Source: Christensenella sp. UBA4675 (GTDB taxonomy: Bacteria; Bacillota; Clostridia; Christensenellales; Borkfalkiaceae). Taken from it: a DNA stretch of 64,000 bases. The DNA is taken from the NCBI GenBank assembly GCA_002405165.1, contig DHLF01000008.1, positions 7,800-71,799 on the forward strand. Direction: 5' to 3'. Shown here in pieces: positions 34,495-43,904 of this stretch (its first letter is position 1; each line of letters opens with the position of its first letter). A model generated the notes under the pieces. It saw only the letters and a program-made list of their open reading frames with translations, had not been told where the DNA came from and made no database searches. The position numbers and the translations under genes were made by a program.

Positions 34495-37400
34495 GGAACA
34501 ACTTTCGGCTATAAATTCAAGGGGGAAAAACGTTTTGGTATCAGCTTCCGCAGGGAGCGGGAAAACCAGCGTTATGATTGAAAGAATAGTCAATATCATT
34601 TTAAATAAAGAAGCGGGTATAGACGAAATTCTTGCCACTACCTTTACTAAACTTGCCGCCGAAGAGATGAAACAAAGGCTGTTAAAAGCTTTAAAACAAA
34701 GCGGAAGTAAGGACGAATTCGTTTTAAAAAACATAAGAAACTTACCGTATGCGGATATTTCCACGATACATTCTTTTTGCGTAAATTTAATAAGGAAATA
34801 TTTTTATTTATTAGACGTCGGGGCGGATTTTAAAATAATAGAAGAAACGGACGCAAGTCAGTTAAAACAAGAAGTTATAGATTTTACCTTTACAAATTTA
34901 TACGAATCTGAAACCCCCACCTTTTTAAGGCTTGCGAAAAAATATACGCGTTACCGCCAAGATACCGCTTTTAAAAACTACGTTTTAAGCTTATATAATT
35001 ACGTCGAATCGGAAAAAGACCGTTTCGGTTTTTTAAAAAAGTCTTTAAAATACTATTGCGAGCAAGGTACGAAAGAACTTTTACAAAGCTTTTACGAAAT
35101 GAAAAAGGGTGAGATAAACGACTTATTGCCCCACTTATTTGCTTTAAAAGATTATAAAAGCGAGAAATGGGACAAGTTTAGTTTAAGTATTGAGCAAATG
35201 ATAAGCTCCTGCTATGAGTTTTCCGAAAACATAGAAAAAGCGAAAGATTTAAGCGGAATTGAATTTTCTTTGCCCAGAGTTTTAAAATTAACGGAAGAAG
35301 AAAAAGAGAAAAAAGAATATTTAAAAGTTTGTAAAGAAAAACTCGAAAGTGTATTTTCAAGCTTTAAAGAGTTTGTTTCTTGTTGTGAAAACACCGAAAT
35401 TATAGAACTTGCGGGGAAAGACTATTCGGATTTGGCGGACGTTGTAGAGATTTTTTCACAAGAATATTCTCAGGTAAAAAGAGATAAAAACGTTTTGGAT
35501 TTTGCCGATTTAGAATATTATGCCATAAAACTTTTATCAAACGAGCAAACCGCCAACGAAGTAAAAAATAAATACAAATTTATTTTGGTTGACGAATATC
35601 AAGACGTAAATTCGGCACAAGAATATATCATCGATAAAATTTCGAATAACAATCTTTTTTTGGTTGGGGACGTAAAGCAGTCGATTTACGGATTTAGGGG
35701 TTGTAACAGCGATATATTTTTAAATACCAAAGCAAGATTTTTAAACGGCGAAGGGGAATATATAGAATTAAAAGAGAATTTCCGTTCCGCAAAAAACGTA
35801 ATAGATAGCGTAAACAATATTTTTTCCAAAGTTATGACGGAAAATTTAATGGGTATAGACTATAAAAGTTCTCCTATGAAATACGGCGGATTATATAAAA
35901 ATTACGACGGGGAAACAAAGCTTTATTTTTGCGAAAAAGACGAAACCGACGAAGAAAACAATTTAGAAACTTACGACCTATTACAAGACGCGTTTTCGGA
36001 AAACAATTTCGCCTTTAAAGAAGGGGAACAAGTTTTATCTATTATAAAGGAAAACGTTGGAAAGGATTACTATGACGTAAAAAGCGGTTCTTTGCAAAAA
36101 ATAAGTTTTTCCGATATAACGATACTTGTTAGGTCAATGGGTAATTTTACCGATAAACTTATAAAATATTTGTTAAAAAACGGGATAAGAATTTCTTGTC
36201 AAAACAAAAATAAAGAGCCGAACTATCCCGAAATTAACGTTTTAATAGGTGTTTTAAAGTTGTTGATACGCTTGTCAGACGTTCCGCTTGCGATTGCTTT
36301 AAAAAGCGAAATGGGTTGTTTAACGGAAGAAGAGCTTTGCAGAATAAGATTGAATTATCCTACGGGGACTTTTGTGGAAGCCGTTAAAAATTACGATAAA
36401 AACGACGAGATAAAAGATAAAATAAACGCGTTTTTCAGTTATTACGATAATTTACGCCTTAAAGCGGAATTCGAAAACGCGGGCAGTATTTTAGGAAGAA
36501 TTTTATCCGACACGGGAATGGAAGTTCGTTTCGGAAGTTCGGCGTTCGGGAAAGTCAAATTAGACAGGGTTTATAGGTTTATGAACGCCGTTAGGGATAT
36601 GAGCGTGGAAAGCGTGATAAATGCAATAGAAACGGGCGCGTTAAAAATAAATTTTTCTTCCGTTTCGGACGACGACAGCGTAAAAATTATGACGATGCAC
36701 GCTTCTAAAGGCTTAGAATTTCCCGTTGTGATTTTGGCTAATTGTAGTGCAAGGTTTAATAAAGACGATTTAAAAAAGGATATAGTAATAGACAGAGATT
36801 ACGGCGTTGCGGTAAAGTACTTCGACGAAGTTAATAAACGCATTTATTATAAATTACCGCATATGGAGTTTGTAAAATATTGCATAGATAAAATAATAAA
36901 AAAAGAAGAAGCAAGGCTTTTTTACGTTGCTACCACAAGGGCAAAGTATAAACTTTTTATAATAGGTAAAAAGCAAAAAGATAAGATTGTTTTAGAAGAA
37001 AACAAATTTTTGGATTTTATAAAAGACGGCGACGTTCCGCAAGGGGAAATTTTTAATTTAAACGAAGAAATTTTTGACGAGCGCAATGAAAGAACCGTTT
37101 TTTGTAACGATTTTATTTCGGACTACGTTGGCGAAATTAAAAAGAATTTGAATTTTATCTATGATTTTGAAAACGTTCCCGTAAAAAAATCGGTTAGCGA
37201 GATAAACGAATTTTCCTTTGATGACGACAGGTTGTACGAAAGATTAAATTTAGGCTCTACGTCTTCTGAAATAGGAACTGCGTATCACAAATTTTTACAA
37301 ACTTGGGATTTTTCTTCCGATTTTAGCGAACTGTTTTCTTCTTTACAAGAAAACGGCTTTTCGCAAGAAGAAATAGACCTTTTAGACAAAGAAAAGTTAA

Positions 37401-37741
37401 GCGATATTTGTTCTATGCCGATTTTTAAAGAACTAAAAAACTATAAATTATATAAAGAAAAGAACTTTATCGTATCCGTTCCGTACAATTTAATATCGGA
37501 CAGTTCGTCAACGAAAGAAGTAGTGGTGCAAGGAACGATAGACCTACTTTGTTTAGACGAAAAAGACAACGCTATAATCGTAGACTATAAATTTTCATCG
37601 CTTAAAAACGATGAAGATTTAATAGAAAAATATCAAAAACAACTGTATCTATATAAATATGCAGTTGAAAAACTTTTAAAAGTTAAAGCAAAAAGATATA
37701 TATTTAATATTTATTCCTGTAAAGTTATAAATTTAGATTAA
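34475..37741 (+). CDS. addA: helicase-nuclease subunit AddA
   Basis: This 1088-residue UvrD-type helicase has a C-terminal nuclease. The Q-motif and Walker A are TKEQLSAINSRG and VSASAGSGKTSV. Later come DEYQDVNSAQ (motif II), GDVKQSIYGFRG (III), MTMHASKGLEFPVVIL (V) and YVATTRAKYKL (VI). The nuclease end reads AIIVDYKFSSLK. It is the motor of AddAB and, with Chi recognition by AddB, shapes 3' ends for recombination. The start is ATG 34475 or 34481, inside the end of addB. A strong terminator follows. Confidence 0.95.
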   Translation: MKMERTKEQLSAINSRGKNVLVSASAGSGKTSVMIERIVNIILNKEAGIDEILATTFTKLAAEEMKQRLLKALKQSGSKDEFVLKNIRNLPYADISTIHSFCVNLIRKYFYLLDVGADFKIIEETDASQLKQEVIDFTFTNLYESETPTFLRLAKKYTRYRQDTAFKNYVLSLYNYVESEKDRFGFLKKSLKYYCEQGTKELLQSFYEMKKGEINDLLPHLFALKDYKSEKWDKFSLSIEQMISSCYEFSENIEKAKDLSGIEFSLPRVLKLTEEEKEKKEYLKVCKEKLESVFSSFKEFVSCCENTEIIELAGKDYSDLADVVEIFSQEYSQVKRDKNVLDFADLEYYAIKLLSNEQTANEVKNKYKFILVDEYQDVNSAQEYIIDKISNNNLFLVGDVKQSIYGFRGCNSDIFLNTKARFLNGEGEYIELKENFRSAKNVIDSVNNIFSKVMTENLMGIDYKSSPMKYGGLYKNYDGETKLYFCEKDETDEENNLETYDLLQDAFSENNFAFKEGEQVLSIIKENVGKDYYDVKSGSLQKISFSDITILVRSMGNFTDKLIKYLLKNGIRISCQNKNKEPNYPEINVLIGVLKLLIRLSDVPLAIALKSEMGCLTEEELCRIRLNYPTGTFVEAVKNYDKNDEIKDKINAFFSYYDNLRLKAEFENAGSILGRILSDTGMEVRFGSSAFGKVKLDRVYRFMNAVRDMSVESVINAIETGALKINFSSVSDDDSVKIMTMHASKGLEFPVVILANCSARFNKDDLKKDIVIDRDYGVAVKYFDEVNKRIYYKLPHMEFVKYCIDKIIKKEEARLFYVATTRAKYKLFIIGKKQKDKIVLEENKFLDFIKDGDVPQGEIFNLNEEIFDERNERTVFCNDFISDYVGEIKKNLNFIYDFENVPVKKSVSEINEFSFDDDRLYERLNLGSTSSEIGTAYHKFLQTWDFSSDFSELFSSLQENGFSQEEIDLLDKEKLSDICSMPIFKELKNYKLYKEKNFIVSVPYNLISDSSSTKEVVVQGTIDLLCLDEKDNAIIVDYKFSSLKNDEDLIEKYQKQLYLYKYAVEKLLKVKAKRYIFNIYSCKVINLD

Positions 37742-37766
37742 ACGCTAAAAAAAAAGGGAATAATTA

Positions 37767-37810
37767 CCGCGGATAGTAAATTTATCTTTTACTTTCCGCG
37801 GAGTTTTTTT
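37767..37810 (+). terminator. terminator after addA
   Basis: CCGCGGA (37767-37773) pairs with TCCGCGG (37795-37801), extended by TAGTAAA/TTTACT, then seven Ts. Confidence 0.85.
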
Positions 37811-38263
37811 ATGTTACTATTAAAAATGTGTTTTTTTGTTTCGTCAGTTGTATTTCCCGTCGCTTTTATTGTTAATTTTAAAAATTACGCAAATTTTAAG
37901 GAGTATTTTTCTTTATGTTTTTGCTTAAATTTTACGACTTTACTTTTGTTTTTTAATAAAAGCTTAAGTTCTATGATGTTTTTAGTCGTATTATTTATTT
38001 GGAATTTAATTTTTTTAATTGTCGAATTTTTTATAGATTGTAAAAAGCCTAAAAAAATAGAAATAAATAACGAAATGCTTAAAAACAACGTTACCGAAAC
38101 CGTTTATTATTGTTCCGATTCGGAAAGGCAAACTTTAAACGAATTTTACTTGTTTTTAAATTTGGTTTCAGACGAAGTTCCTAAAGAAAAGTCAGAAGAA
38201 TATAAAACATATAATGATTTTTTAACTTTAACAAGAATAAAATACGGCTTAATTTATATATAG
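37811..38263 (+). CDS. small membrane protein, unknown
   Basis: The 150-residue frame has three hydrophobic segments in residues 1-75 (CFFVSSVVFPVAFIVNF, YFSLCFCLNFTTLLLFF, MMFLVVLFIWNLIFLIVEFF) and a charged cytoplasmic tail. No family is recognised. The start is doubtful: ATG 37811 lies directly behind the T-run of the addA terminator with no ribosome site. The next ATG (37826) has none either. Codon use looks coding. It may be poorly translated or read from transcripts that pass the terminator. Confidence 0.5.
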   Translation: MLLLKMCFFVSSVVFPVAFIVNFKNYANFKEYFSLCFCLNFTTLLLFFNKSLSSMMFLVVLFIWNLIFLIVEFFIDCKKPKKIEINNEMLKNNVTETVYYCSDSERQTLNEFYLFLNLVSDEVPKEKSEEYKTYNDFLTLTRIKYGLIYI

Positions 38264-38422
38264 TTTTATAGTTTTTGTGCTTTGAATAAAAAGTGTTTTG
38301 TCTATTTACTTTAATGTAATATATAGGTATAATAAAACATATTTTTAATTTAGGTATAAATTCTTCTGTGATTTAAATTTGCGTTGACGTTTATTCTTAA
38401 ATCAAGTAAAAAGGAGTTTAAG

Positions 38423-40384
38423 ATGAAGGCTTTTATAAAATCCTTTATAGCTCTTACGCTAAGTATATGTATTATTTTTTCTTTTGTTGCGTGTGACGAC
38501 AGTTCTGTTACGGTAGAAACGGCAAACGTAACTATCGGGGTAAGCGTTAATCCGTCGGACGAAGTTAAAAACGCCAAAAACGGCGACGTTTATTTTAATA
38601 GGGATACGAAAGACGTTTACGTTTATTCTTCAAACGGTTGGGACTTTTTATATAATACCGCAGGTCGCGACAGTTTTGACGGAACTAAATGGCTTACGGG
38701 AAATTCTTCGCCTACAAACTCCATAGGTAGAGAGGGGGATTTTTATTTAGATAAATCTTCTTTTACGCTATACGTGGTAAGTAACGGGCAGTGGGAAGAA
38801 CTAGGTAGTATAAAAGGTCAAAACGGCGAAAACGGAAAAGACGGTCAAGGTAATCGTTGGTTTACGGGCGAAGGCGCACCTAACGTTGCTAATGCAAACG
38901 AAGGAGATTTTTACTTGGATACCACGACTTTTTACGTATATAATTTAAAAGAAGGAGTTTGGAAAATGATAGGAACGATTAAAGGTCAAGACGGGACTGA
39001 CGGAAAGGACGGAACTAACGGAAAAGACGGTCAAGACGGAATTAACGGAACCGACGGAAAGGACGGAAGCAACGCCTTAGTGGACGCGTCGACTTTAAAA
39101 ATCGGGGACGACGGATATTTGTATATAGACAACGTAAAAACACAAATGTGCGTTTATATGCCGATAAACGAACAATCTTTAGCGGGAAATTACACTTTTA
39201 ATCAAGGTTCTTTTGCAAAACCTAACGATGCCACCAGATGTAATATAACTATTACTAAACGTGTTAAAAAAGGTGTAAAAGTAACGTTTAAAAATAATAA
39301 ATACAGGTACGGGGTTGTAATCTCAGATATTAAAAGTACTTCGGAGGGGAATTTTACGTGGGACAACGATTCAGGATGGATAAGTTTCAGTAACGATTAT
39401 TACGAGTGGACTTGCGACGGAAAAGATAGACAATCGGGAGATATTCACGAATATTTTTATCTTATCATAAACGTAGCTAATCCTACGGATACGGATATCA
39501 GTAAAGACGTATTAGCGAATATTATGAATTCTATTTCTATAGAAGGTTATTTTGAAAATTTCTTCTTCCCCGGTACTTCTGCCGAAACGGGAGCAGCACC
39601 AGATTATAACTATTCTGTAAACGGAGTAAACCATAGAGGGTTCAGTTTAGAAGCGCCCGAAAATACGCTAGCTGCTTACAGACTTTCTAAATTAAAAGGC
39701 TTTAACGCAGTAGAAACGGACGTTTCCTTTACGAAAGACGGCGTTCCCGTACTTTTACACGACGATTCTATCGACAGAACTTCTAACGGAACGGGAAAAA
39801 TTAAAGATTTAACTTGGGACCAAATTAAAGATTTAGATTTCAGTAACGGTAAAACTGCTTACGCCGGTGAAAAAATTCCTAAATTCTATGATTTTTTAAT
39901 TCTTTGTAAAAATTTAGGATTACATCCTTATATAGAGTTAAAAACCTACGATATGGATAGAAATAAAGTAAACACAATTGTAGACATGGTAAAAAGAGTT
40001 GGAATGAAGGGTAAAGTAAGTTACATTTCATTCGGGTTTGATTTATTGGAATACGTAAGGGATAGGGATAATACCGCTAGGCTCGGATATTTAATAGACG
40101 GTAGTCGTCAAAATACGCTACAAGAGATAAACAAAGCCATTTCCTTAAAAACCGATAAAAACGAAGTATTTATAGATGCAAACTATTATCCTTTAAGAGA
40201 TAACGTAAATACCGGCAACAATTTGGAAGATTGCATTAACGCGTGTATTGCGTTTGATTTTGCTTTAGAAGTTTGGACGGTTAACAGTGCGGACGATATT
40301 AGAAAAATGGATCCGTTTATCAGTGGGGTTACTTCTGATAATCTTAATGCGGGCGAAGTTTTATACTTTAAGTCCAGAGCATAA
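38423..40384 (+). CDS. lipoprotein with collagen-like repeat and GDPD domain
   Basis: This 653-residue precursor starts at ATG 38423, behind AAAAAGGAG. The frame is open from 38384, but that part has no signal. The signal peptide ends at a lipobox (FSFVACDD), so the protein is exported and lipid-anchored. Three units of the type GDFYLD...Y...G-W...IKG (about residues 55-190) are followed by collagen-like Gly triplets (GQDGTDGKDGTNGKDGQDG). A linker domain is followed by a glycerophosphodiester phosphodiesterase domain from about residue 410: HRGFSLEAPENTLAAY, ETDVSFTKDGVPVLLHDD, DRTSNGTG. The enzyme should cleave glycerophosphodiesters to glycerol-3-phosphate at the cell surface. The stalk probably holds it away from the membrane. 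Confidence 0.9.
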   Translation: MKAFIKSFIALTLSICIIFSFVACDDSSVTVETANVTIGVSVNPSDEVKNAKNGDVYFNRDTKDVYVYSSNGWDFLYNTAGRDSFDGTKWLTGNSSPTNSIGREGDFYLDKSSFTLYVVSNGQWEELGSIKGQNGENGKDGQGNRWFTGEGAPNVANANEGDFYLDTTTFYVYNLKEGVWKMIGTIKGQDGTDGKDGTNGKDGQDGINGTDGKDGSNALVDASTLKIGDDGYLYIDNVKTQMCVYMPINEQSLAGNYTFNQGSFAKPNDATRCNITITKRVKKGVKVTFKNNKYRYGVVISDIKSTSEGNFTWDNDSGWISFSNDYYEWTCDGKDRQSGDIHEYFYLIINVANPTDTDISKDVLANIMNSISIEGYFENFFFPGTSAETGAAPDYNYSVNGVNHRGFSLEAPENTLAAYRLSKLKGFNAVETDVSFTKDGVPVLLHDDSIDRTSNGTGKIKDLTWDQIKDLDFSNGKTAYAGEKIPKFYDFLILCKNLGLHPYIELKTYDMDRNKVNTIVDMVKRVGMKGKVSYISFGFDLLEYVRDRDNTARLGYLIDGSRQNTLQEINKAISLKTDKNEVFIDANYYPLRDNVNTGNNLEDCINACIAFDFALEVWTVNSADDIRKMDPFISGVTSDNLNAGEVLYFKSRA

Positions 40385-40572
40385 TTTGTAAAATTAAAAA
40401 TTTATTCTTTTGCAATTTTTAGGTAAATTAAAGTTGGTTTTGAACTTGAAAAAATCACACTTTACATAGGGTAAATTTAAAATTTATAACATTTTACGTT
40501 TTAAATCTTTAATTAGTTCCGTATATGTTTTAAAATATTAAAAAACGATATTCTTCCTATTATATTATTATC

Positions 40573-40614
40573 ATTTTTACGCCCGATTTTGCTACCGCAA
40601 AATCGGGCGTAAAA
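40573..40614 (+). terminator. bidirectional terminator after the GDPD gene
   Basis: TACGCCCGATTTTGC pairs with GCAAAATCGGGCGTA around a 4-base loop, flanked by T-runs on the left and A-runs on the right. Confidence 0.85.
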
Positions 40615-40755
40615 AAACTAAAAATTTAAAAACTAGAAATATAAATGTTTAAAAGGTAACTAATTGTAAAATTAGATATATTCAAACTATAATTATTTAT
40701 AGAATAAGTATTATAAGACTAATTAAAATAATAAGTGTTAAAAAAACCGTAATTT

Positions 40756-40781
40756 ATTCCCCGCCTATATAGGCGGGGAAT
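40756..40781 (-). terminator. 26-bp perfect palindrome downstream of the decarboxylase gene
   Basis: ATTCCCCGCCTAT followed by its exact complement, 63 bases beyond the stop of the minus-strand decarboxylase. As RNA it forms a strong GC stem, but no clean T-run follows on the minus strand. It could be a terminator, an mRNA 3' stabiliser or a protein site. Confidence 0.5.
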
Positions 40782-40843
40782 ACTTTTCAAATAAATAAAA
40801 TTTAATATTATCTTTTAAAGATTATTAAGATAAAAGCAAAAAT

Positions 40844-42160
40844 TTATATCTTTTTTACGACCTTTACTTTATTTATTTTATAATACTTTAAAAGTTTTAT
40901 TGCGTTTTCGTCTAATTTTTCTCCGCTTACTGCGATAGGTATTGCGGGTGGACAAGATAACGTTAGGGTAGATAAAATTCTTCCTTCCGCGTGTTCGGTT
41001 AAAATTTCTTCGTAAGGAGAAAAAACGGCTTTTCTAATAGATAGGGCTTTTTTAAGTTTTACAAAGTTTGGCGCTATTACGTTTATTTTTTCTTTTTTAG
41101 GTAAAAGAGTTAAAGCTTTTTCTATAGATTTTATCTGCTTTAATTTATTTAACGGGGAAATCATAAAAGTGATAAAATCGTTATCGTAGAACTCCGCTAT
41201 TATTTTATAATTTTTTAAATATTCGGCAATTTCGTAGCCGTAATAACCGTAACTTTTAGCGTATATCGTAAGCTTTAAAGGTTCGTTCCCGATTATCGAA
41301 TATCCTATCGTGGAAAGTTTTTCTTTTAAAAGCGAAACTAAACTGCAAGTTTTAAATAATTCCTTTTTAAATTTTTCAACTTGACCGTTAAAATAATCTA
41401 ACGACGCAATAAGTAGATAAGACGGGCTTGTAGATGCAAATAAATAAAGCGCGCCGTTTGCGTTTTCCTTAAAAAATACGGGAGCGTTTTTTCCTACGTG
41501 CAAATAAGCCGTACCCGTAAGGCAAGGCAGAGTTTTATGTGCCGAATCAATTACTAAATCTGCATTAAAATCTAGCGGATGAAAGGAAGTAGGTAAAAAT
41601 TTTAAGTATGCACCGTGAGCGTTATCTACTATAAATAGCGCCCCGTTTTTGTGGCAAATTTCGGCAAAAACGCCGATATTCGACATATAGCCTAAGTAAT
41701 CGGGACAAGTTAAGTAAAAAGCGGAAGCTTTTGTCCTTTTTAACGCATCGTTTAACTGTTCGGGGGTAACGTTACAAGTTAAAACCGATTGATTATCGCC
41801 ATAAAGCCATTCTACGTCTACGTCGCTAATGGCGCAAGCTGAAATAAAGGAAGAATGGGCGTTTCTACAAGCTAAAATTAAAGGATTTTTTTTGTGATTT
41901 AAACAAATTTCCTTTACTAGATAAACGGACGCTCTTACACATAAAGACGCTCCTTCTACCGAGTAAAAAGTTGCCTGAGAATTATAAATTCGACCGGCAA
42001 TTTTCTCGCTTTCCAAAATTATTCCGTTCGGTTTATATAAAACGTCCGCCCCGTCTATTTCCGTAATATCGTCGGGGTATTTTCCTTTGTGCCCGGGCAT
42101 ATAAAACCTATTTTTAACTTTTCGGTTTGTTTTTAAAAAATCGCAAACGGGAGTGTTCAT
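40844..42160 (-). CDS. Orn/Lys/Arg decarboxylase-family PLP enzyme
   Basis: This 438-residue fold-type I PLP enzyme of the short, YaaO/SpeA-like class has FYMPGHKGKYPDD at the N-terminus. VDNAHGAYLKF follows as the PLP-contacting Asp region, and DSAHKTLPCLTG contains the Schiff-base Lys. It would decarboxylate a basic amino acid, or act in a related reaction, to give a polyamine precursor. The exact substrate is not predictable. Its ATG overlaps the stop of the SCIFF maturase gene by four bases, so the two are translated together, although no biochemical link is known to me. Confidence 0.88.
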   Translation of the reverse strand: MNTPVCDFLKTNRKVKNRFYMPGHKGKYPDDITEIDGADVLYKPNGIILESEKIAGRIYNSQATFYSVEGASLCVRASVYLVKEICLNHKKNPLILACRNAHSSFISACAISDVDVEWLYGDNQSVLTCNVTPEQLNDALKRTKASAFYLTCPDYLGYMSNIGVFAEICHKNGALFIVDNAHGAYLKFLPTSFHPLDFNADLVIDSAHKTLPCLTGTAYLHVGKNAPVFFKENANGALYLFASTSPSYLLIASLDYFNGQVEKFKKELFKTCSLVSLLKEKLSTIGYSIIGNEPLKLTIYAKSYGYYGYEIAEYLKNYKIIAEFYDNDFITFMISPLNKLKQIKSIEKALTLLPKKEKINVIAPNFVKLKKALSIRKAVFSPYEEILTEHAEGRILSTLTLSCPPAIPIAVSGEKLDENAIKLLKYYKINKVKVVKKI

Positions 42161-43521
42161 TCTTCTTTTGATAATTCAACCGCAATAGCGCATTCCATAC
42201 GCTTTTTAAATAATTCGCAACCGTATTCGTAAACGCCGTTTACCGACCCCGTGGAGTGATACGCGTTTGCCGAACATCCGCCCGAACAATAAAGTTTTGC
42301 CCAACATTTTTTACATTTTTCTCTCGTATAAACGTTACAACAAGCAAATTCGTTTTGAATATTTAAATTAGTAACTCCGTCGTAAACGTTTCCGAGTTTA
42401 AATTTTTCTTCGCCTACGAACTGATGACAAGGGTATAAATCTCCCCAAGGCGTTACAGCCATATATTCCGTTCCGCTACCGCAACCCGAAACTCTTTTGT
42501 ATATGCAAGGTCCGCCTTTTAAGTCAATCATATAATGGTAAAAAGTAAAAGGTTTTCCTTGTTTTCTTCTTTCAATCATAAGGTTAGCCAAATCTTCGTA
42601 TTGTTTTAAAACAATTGGCAAATCTTCTTTTGTAAGGCAAGAAGGGTCGTTTTCGGGGCAGACTACGGGTTCCATGCTAAGCTCTGTAAAGCCTAAATCG
42701 AGCATTTGGAGTATATCGTTTAAAAAGTCGGGGTTATAATGAGTAAAAGTCCCGCGCATATAATAGTTTTTATTGTTTCTCGCTTTTACTAATTTTTGGA
42801 AAAGCGGAACGATTTTATCGTAACTTCCCTTATTCGAATAATCCACTCTGAAACGGTCGTGAACGCTCTTTCTTCCGTCGAGAGATAAAACTACGTTGCT
42901 CATTTCTTTATTCGCAAAATCGATTACGTCGTCGTCTATTAACATTCCGTTAGTCGTGAGAGTAAAGCGGAAATTTTTATTGTGTTGTTTTTCAATGCTT
43001 CTGGCGTATTTTACTAATTTTTTTACGACGTCGAAATTCATAAGCGGTTCTCCGCCGAAAAAGTCGACTTCCAAATTTTTTCTCGTGCCCGAATGAGCAA
43101 TTAAAAAGTCTAACGCCTGTTTTCCGACTTCGTAACTCATTAACGCTCTTTCGCCGTGATATTTGCCTTGACTTGCAAAACAATAAGAACAATTTAAGTT
43201 GCAAGTATGCGCTATATGTAAGCACAACGCCTTAACTATCCCCGAACTTTTTTCTTTTAATTTTCCCGCAAGCGGTTCGAACGTGTCGGGAGAGAAAAGT
43301 TTTCCCTGTTCTTTTAAATCGACTATTTCGTCGTAGCAGTCCAAAACATCCTTTTTATCTTCTTGGGGGTGTTTTTTTAAAATATAGTCTACGAGTTCGT
43401 TTTTTTGTAAATCGTTAAATTTTTCTATTAAATCGTAGGCGACTTCGTCTACTAAATGAATCGAACCCGAAGCGCAATCTAAAACTATATTTAAATCGTT
43501 AAATTTATATTGATGAATCAT
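42157..43521 (-). CDS. scfB: radical SAM/SPASM maturase of the SCIFF peptide
   Basis: This 454-residue enzyme installs thioether crosslinks in the SCIFF peptide. A RiPP recognition-like N-terminus (residues 1-85) precedes the radical SAM cluster HTCNLNCSYCFASQGKY (three Cys). FFGGEPLMNF follows for SAM binding. The SPASM domain has GCGSGTEYMAVTPWGDLYPC, then CNVYTREKCKKCWAKLYCSGGC, read in parts. The substrate gene scfA lies 82 bases upstream with a terminator between. The order scfA-scfB is standard in Clostridia. Confidence 0.95.
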   Translation of the reverse strand: MIHQYKFNDLNIVLDCASGSIHLVDEVAYDLIEKFNDLQKNELVDYILKKHPQEDKKDVLDCYDEIVDLKEQGKLFSPDTFEPLAGKLKEKSSGIVKALCLHIAHTCNLNCSYCFASQGKYHGERALMSYEVGKQALDFLIAHSGTRKNLEVDFFGGEPLMNFDVVKKLVKYARSIEKQHNKNFRFTLTTNGMLIDDDVIDFANKEMSNVVLSLDGRKSVHDRFRVDYSNKGSYDKIVPLFQKLVKARNNKNYYMRGTFTHYNPDFLNDILQMLDLGFTELSMEPVVCPENDPSCLTKEDLPIVLKQYEDLANLMIERRKQGKPFTFYHYMIDLKGGPCIYKRVSGCGSGTEYMAVTPWGDLYPCHQFVGEEKFKLGNVYDGVTNLNIQNEFACCNVYTREKCKKCWAKLYCSGGCSANAYHSTGSVNGVYEYGCELFKKRMECAIAVELSKEE

Positions 43522-43561
43522 ATTTTCCTTTGCAAAAATTCGTTAAAACGTTTTTGAGTAT

Positions 43562-43586
43562 GAAAAAAGCCACCTTTTGCGGTGGC
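43562..43586 (-). terminator. terminator/attenuator between scfA and scfB
   Basis: GCCACC (43569-43574) pairs with GGTGGC (43581-43586). On the minus strand a T6 run follows. Placed between precursor and maturase, it would give more peptide mRNA than enzyme mRNA. Confidence 0.75.
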
Positions 43587-43602
43587 ATGTTTCCATTAGC
43601 AA

Positions 43603-43749
43603 TTATTTGCTTTCTTTTTCGCACTTTTGATTAGCGATTCCGCAACTTGTTTTGCAAGCAGATTGGCAAGAAGTCTGACATTCTCCGCAACCGCCTTTTA
43701 CAGCGCTTTCGCATAAAGAACGAGTAGCAACAGTTTTAACGTGTTTCAT
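43603..43749 (-). CDS. scfA: SCIFF ranthipeptide precursor
   Basis: This 48-residue peptide starts MKHVKTVATRSLCESAVKGG and continues with CGECQTSCQSACKTSCGIAN, then QKCEKESK. The Cys spacing (21, 24, 28, 32, 36) is that of SCIFF (six cysteines in forty-five residues). Here there are seven Cys because of Cys13 in the leader. GGAG lies seven bases upstream of the ATG. The frame is too short for ordinary gene calling. The peptide is crosslinked by ScfB. Its role, possibly quorum-like or physiological regulation in Clostridia, is not settled. Confidence 0.93.
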   Translation of the reverse strand: MKHVKTVATRSLCESAVKGGCGECQTSCQSACKTSCGIANQKCEKESK

Positions 43750-43858
43750 TTTCTATCTCCATTTCTATTTGATATAGCTTATTATATCATAGCGATATTA
43801 AAAAATCAACAAAAATATATTTTATTATAATATTTTTTTATTACTAATAAATTAAAAA

Positions 43859-43887
43859 TTGACAAGTACGTAAAAAAATTGTATGCT
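43859..43887 (+). promoter_or_regulatory. promoter for the HAD phosphatase gene
   Basis: TTGACA (43859-43864), 17 bases, TATGCT (43882-43887), 18 bases before ATG 43905. Confidence 0.75.
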
Positions 43888-43904
43888 ATAAATAGGTGAA
43901 AATT

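Larger units (their letters stand above)
40385..40843. other. gene-free spacer between convergent genes
   Basis: No frame. It holds a bidirectional terminator (40573-40614) and a perfect palindrome (40756-40781). The remaining sequence is extremely AT-rich. Confidence 0.7.

Noticed and set aside
38990..39070. Short tandem repeats as a CRISPR-like array
   Set aside because: The repeats are in-frame 9-base units encoding collagen-like triplets, with no spacers.
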